Assembly: GCA_003486025.1 (NCBI GenBank)
Contig: DNHA01000279.1
Coordinates: forward strand, 1,646-10,784
Source: Micrococcaceae bacterium
Lineage (GTDB): Bacteria > Actinomycetota > Actinomycetes > Actinomycetales > Micrococcaceae
Length of the DNA: 9,139 nt
Direction of reading: 5' to 3'
The notes below the pieces were generated by a model. It was not told where the DNA came from and searched no databases. It worked only from the letters and a program-made list of their open reading frames with translations. The translations under genes and the position numbers were made by a program. Every line of letters starts with the position of its first letter. Position 1 is the first letter of the stretch. This document shows positions 6,929 to 9,139 of the stretch, piece after piece.

Positions 6929-7317
6929 GCATCATCGTCGGATACGTGCCCACCAATGTCGGGGAGGCGGCGGTAACCGCTGCCATTGCCGAAGCCAAAT
7001 TGCGCCAAGAGGAGCTGCTGATCGTCAACTCTTCACGTGCCGGGGCACTGGTGGACAAAAACACTGCCTCGGCCCAAGACCTGGAAAGGATCCTGGGGAA
7101 CGCGGCGCAGGCGGGCGTCCAGGCAAAGGTTCTGGAATCAAGCTACCGTGATGATCTGGCTGAAGAGTTTCTTGGTCTCGCGGATCAGCACGGCGTCTCG
7201 CTCATTGTGATCGGTTTGCGCCAGCGCTCCCAGGTAGGAAAATTCATCATGGGCTCGCATGCCCAGCGGATCCTCTTGCAGGCCCAGCACCCGGTACTGG
7301 CGGTTAAGCCGGAATAG
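6925..7317 (+). CDS. Universal stress protein (UspA) domain protein coupled to the transporter
   Basis: Single-domain UspA-fold protein of 130 residues, small and soluble. It opens with the family beta-strand MSIIVGYVP and ends with the nucleotide-loop region IVIGLRQRSQVGKFIMGS (94-111) and the usual PVLAVKP strand. The ATP-binding consensus G-x2-G-x9-G-(S/T) is present as Gly97, Gln100, Gly110, Ser111, so the second glycine is replaced by glutamine. The aspartate commonly found after the first strand (VGVDGS-like) is also absent. ATP binding is therefore plausible but not certain. The start codon overlaps the tctA stop as ATGA, so the protein is probably made in step with the permease. A precedent is TeaD, a UspA protein encoded with and regulating the TeaABC TRAP transporter of Halomonas elongata. 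A similar role here is inference. Confidence 0.9.
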   Translation: MSIIVGYVPTNVGEAAVTAAIAEAKLRQEELLIVNSSRAGALVDKNTASAQDLERILGNAAQAGVQAKVLESSYRDDLAEEFLGLADQHGVSLIVIGLRQRSQVGKFIMGSHAQRILLQAQHPVLAVKPE

Positions 7318-7330
7318 GTATTACTTTGAC

Positions 7331-7346
7331 CGCAGTGGACACTGCG
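7331..7346 (+). repeat. Small inverted repeat downstream of uspA
   Basis: CGCAGTG and CACTGCG are perfect inverted copies separated by two bases, 13 bases after the uspA stop. In RNA this would be a tight hairpin with an effective loop of four or more bases. No T-run follows, so it is not the terminator. It may only trim or stabilise the 3' end. Confidence 0.3.
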
Positions 7347-7371
7347 TCACCGCGCTGAACGTGGAAAATTG

Positions 7372-7417
7372 ATGGGTGCCCTTTGGCTAGCGAACAGCTA
7401 CGCCGAAGGGCACCCAT
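7372..7417. terminator. Bidirectional rho-independent terminator
   Basis: ATGGGTGCCCTTTGGC (7372-7387) pairs with GCCGAAGGGCACCCAT (7402-7417), 16 bp including one G-U pair. Inside it, TAGC (7388-7391) pairs with GCTA (7397-7400) around the loop GAACA, with a single bulged base at 7401. On the plus strand TTGTTGTTCT follows; on the minus strand CAATTTTCC follows. It lies between the convergent uspA and gntR genes and so can end transcripts from both directions. Confidence 0.85.
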
Positions 7418-7451
7418 TTGTTGTTCTGTACGCAGACTGCGGCCGCAGAGT

Positions 7452-8147
7452 TCAGGCGTTCTTTCCGGCCTCGGATTCCAATCTTGAGATTGAATTGCCT
7501 AAATGCACCCGCATGGCAGCTGCCGCGGTCAGCGCATTTCCCGAGGCTACCGCCTGGCGAATTGTCTCGTGTTCGGCCATTACAGACCCCAGGCGATCAG
7601 AGGCGCCGGATATCCCGGTCTCGAATCGTTGGCGGGGCATGGCGATCAAGGCGGGGCCGAAAGTCGTCACTGCCTGGATGAAGTACGCATTGCCCGTGGC
7701 GCGGGCCAGTGCCAGATGGAATTCATAGTCGCAACTCATGCTTTGCGCGGCGTTGCCCTCGGCAGCCTCAAATCCTTGCAGTGCCTGGTCCATGGAATGA
7801 AGATCATTGTCCTGGTGATGCATCGCGGCCAGAGCCGCCGCCTCGGTCTCGAACCCCAAGCGGTATTCCAGCAGCTGCCGGCGTTCTTCCAAGGTCCGCG
7901 GAATTCTGCTGTTGTGCTCGCCATCCTGGGCTGGGGGAGTGAGCGCAAAGCTGCCCGCGCCACGCCGGGTGTGAACTAACCCCTCGGCTTGCAGGCGGGT
8001 GATAGCTTCGCGCACTACCGTGCGTGAGACGCCATGCTCGGTTATCAACGAGTTCTCACTGGGGAGTTTTTCGCCGGCAGTAATCTGTCCACTGATGATC
8101 TGCTCACGAAGATACTCGACCAAAGTAGTAGTCAGATTTGGTTTCAC
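7452..8147 (-). CDS. GntR-family transcriptional regulator, FadR subfamily (FCD domain)
   Basis: From the preferred GTG start at 8147 the protein has 231 residues. The N-terminal winged helix-turn-helix (about 5-70) shows the GntR signature GEKLPSENSLITEHGVSRTVVREAI, positions 25-49, followed by LQAEGLVHTRRGAGSFA. The C-terminal all-helical FCD domain (about 86-225) keeps the full metal/ligand set: Asp140 and His144 in DYEFHLA, His193 in EHETI and His215 in MRVHLGN. FCD regulators of this type usually bind carboxylic acids, so an aldarate or a 2-oxo acid intermediate is a sensible effector. This is an inference. The start is chosen because AAGGA (8156-8160, minus strand) lies eight bases upstream. 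A GTG at 8183 would give 243 residues, but it falls in the loop of an inverted repeat and lacks a ribosome binding site. The gene follows the dehydratase gene on the same strand. Confidence 0.92.
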   Translation of the reverse strand: MKPNLTTTLVEYLREQIISGQITAGEKLPSENSLITEHGVSRTVVREAITRLQAEGLVHTRRGAGSFALTPPAQDGEHNSRIPRTLEERRQLLEYRLGFETEAAALAAMHHQDNDLHSMDQALQGFEAAEGNAAQSMSCDYEFHLALARATGNAYFIQAVTTFGPALIAMPRQRFETGISGASDRLGSVMAEHETIRQAVASGNALTAAAAMRVHLGNSISRLESEAGKNA

Positions 8148-8168
8148 GCTATGCATCCTTAAAGAGTA

Positions 8169-8203
8169 GTCGCCGTTGCTCACGCTTGGCGAGCAACGGC
8201 GAC
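8169..8203 (-). repeat. Perfect intercistronic inverted repeat between the dehydratase and gntR
   Basis: GTCGCCGTTGCTC (8169-8181) and GAGCAACGGCGAC (8191-8203) are exact inverted copies (13 bp arms) around a nine-base loop. On the minus strand it begins 12 bases after the dehydratase stop and is followed by TACTCTTTAAGG, only a weak T-rich stretch. It may be a leaky terminator/attenuator or an mRNA 3'-end stabiliser that lowers regulator output relative to the enzyme. The gntR ribosome binding site follows nine bases after the stem. Confidence 0.7.
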
Positions 8204-8215
8204 GTAGAGGCGTTA

Positions 8216-9139
8216 TTAGGCGATGCCGAACTCAACCGATTCGGTAGTCCAGGCTCGCGCCTGGTCGCTGAAGCTGAATCCCAAGCCCGGGCGGTTAGGC
8301 ACGATCATCCGGCCATCCTTGGTTTCGAGGCGTTCGTTGAACAGCGGGTCCAGCCAGTCGAAGTGCTCCACCCATGGCTCGCGTGGGTAGGCGGCGGCCA
8401 GATGAAGGTGGATTTCCATGGCGAAGTGGGGAGCCAGATCCAGTCCGGCCTGGTCTGCCAGCGTGGCCAGGCGCAGGAACTGGGTAATGCCGCCGACGCG
8501 CGGGGCATCTGGCTGGATGATGTCGCAGGCACGCGCCGCAATCAGCCGTTCGTGCTCGGCGACGGAGGCGAGCATTTCACCGGTGGCAATCGGGGTATCC
8601 AAGGCGGCGGTCAAAGCGGCATGGCCTTCGGCGTCATAAGCGTCCAGCGGTTCTTCGATCCAGACCAGGTCAAATTCTTCGAGCTTTCGGCCCATGCGCA
8701 ACGCGGTGGCGCGGTCCCATTGCTGATTTGCATCAACCATCAGCGGGAAGTCCGGGCCGATATGTTCGCGTACCGCCGCCACGCGGCGCAGGTCCTCGGC
8801 GCTGTCAGGCAGTCCTACCTTGATCTTGATGCCGCCAATGCCTTCTTCAATTGATTGGCTTGCGCGCTCCTTGACCTCTTCAATGCTTGCGTTCAGGAAG
8901 CCGCCGGAGGTGTTGTAGGTGCGTACCGAGTCGCGGTGGGAGCCGAGGAATTTGGCCAGCGGAAGTCCTGCGCGCTTGGATTTGAGGTCGTAGAGGGCAA
9001 TATCCAGAGCAGCCAGTGCTTGGGTGGCAACACCTGAACGGCCTACCGATGCACCAGCCCACAGCAGCTTGGTGTAGAGCTTGGCGATGTCGTTGGGGTC
9101 CTCGCCGATCATTGTCTGGGCGACTTCCTTGGCGTGGGC
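8216..9139 (-). CDS. Aldarate dehydratase, enolase superfamily (L-talarate/galactarate dehydratase-like), N-terminus beyond window edge
   Basis: Enzyme of the mandelate racemase subgroup that should dehydrate a six-carbon aldarate to 5-dehydro-4-deoxy-D-glucarate, the KdgD substrate. The frame is open to the window edge, so 307 C-terminal residues are visible; an ATG at 9112 is internal. Counting from the edge, I see the KxK motif KIKVG (Lys105, Lys107) and the metal ligands Asp136 (VDANQQW), Glu162 (WIEEP) and Glu188 (ATGEM). The Asp-His dyad is Asp211 (QPDAPRVGG) and His238 (APHFAMEIHLH). The spacing between Lys107, the three metal ligands and His238 equals that recalled for Salmonella TalrD/GalrD (Lys197, Asp226, Glu252, Glu278, His328), implying about 90 missing residues. 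Glucarate or another acid sugar remains possible as substrate. It is followed by an inverted repeat and gntR. Confidence 0.88.
   Translation of the reverse strand, partial: AHAKEVAQTMIGEDPNDIAKLYTKLLWAGASVGRSGVATQALAALDIALYDLKSKRAGLPLAKFLGSHRDSVRTYNTSGGFLNASIEEVKERASQSIEEGIGGIKIKVGLPDSAEDLRRVAAVREHIGPDFPLMVDANQQWDRATALRMGRKLEEFDLVWIEEPLDAYDAEGHAALTAALDTPIATGEMLASVAEHERLIAARACDIIQPDAPRVGGITQFLRLATLADQAGLDLAPHFAMEIHLHLAAAYPREPWVEHFDWLDPLFNERLETKDGRMIVPNRPGLGFSFSDQARAWTTESVEFGIA

Noticed and set aside
7437..7448. 12-base palindrome CTGCGGCCGCAG just past the gntR stop
   Set aside because: It has no loop and cannot fold as a normal hairpin. It is a self-complementary GC-rich string with no supporting context.
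7503..7979. Plus-strand open frame antisense to gntR
   Set aside because: It is a shadow of a clear FCD-type GntR regulator, with no ribosome binding site or domain.
1..9139. Defence system, mobile element, CRISPR array or RNA gene
   Set aside because: No transposase, integrase, direct-repeat array, tRNA-like fold or toxin/antitoxin pair was seen. Every gene fits carboxylate transport, metabolism or regulation.

Overview
The window reads as chromosomal DNA from a moderately high-GC Gram-positive actinobacterium. An Arthrobacter/Glutamicibacter-like Micrococcaceae member is my best guess, based on codon use, a lipoprotein-type binding protein, AGGAG/AAAGG ribosome binding sites and two GTG starts. 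This is inference, not a database match. No mobile elements, RNA genes or CRISPR arrays are visible, and no stretch over 300 bases lacks a gene.

The genes form one functional unit for the uptake and oxidation of aldaric acids (sugar diacids such as galactarate, talarate or glucarate). On the minus strand at the left (1-2534), kdgD (5-dehydro-4-deoxyglucarate dehydratase) is followed by a 2-oxoglutarate-semialdehyde dehydrogenase that runs off the left edge. A LysR-type regulator (2701-3588, minus) lies upstream of kdgD. It is divergent from a plus-strand operon (3741-7317) encoding a tripartite tricarboxylate transporter (lipoprotein TctC, small membrane protein TctB, large membrane protein TctA), with a universal stress protein gene overlapping the end of tctA by 4 bases. 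A strong bidirectional terminator (7372-7417) separates this operon from a minus-strand pair: an enolase-superfamily aldarate dehydratase (8216 to the right edge, N-terminus missing) followed by a FadR/FCD-type GntR regulator (7452-8147).

Inferred pathway: extracellular aldarate is captured by TctC and imported by TctAB. The dehydratase converts it to 5-dehydro-4-deoxy-D-glucarate, KdgD converts that to 2-oxoglutarate semialdehyde plus CO2 and water, and the dehydrogenase yields 2-oxoglutarate for the TCA cycle.

The most interesting non-coding signal is a 17-base element, 16 of 17 identical, upstream of both tctC (3626-3642) and kdgD (2620-2636, minus strand). In both places it is followed at the same distance by a TA(G/C)GCT hexamer. 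This looks like a shared promoter/operator tying transport to catabolism. Other points are the UspA gene coupled to the transporter, an acidic N-terminal extension on TctB, and an intercistronic hairpin that argues for a later gntR start.
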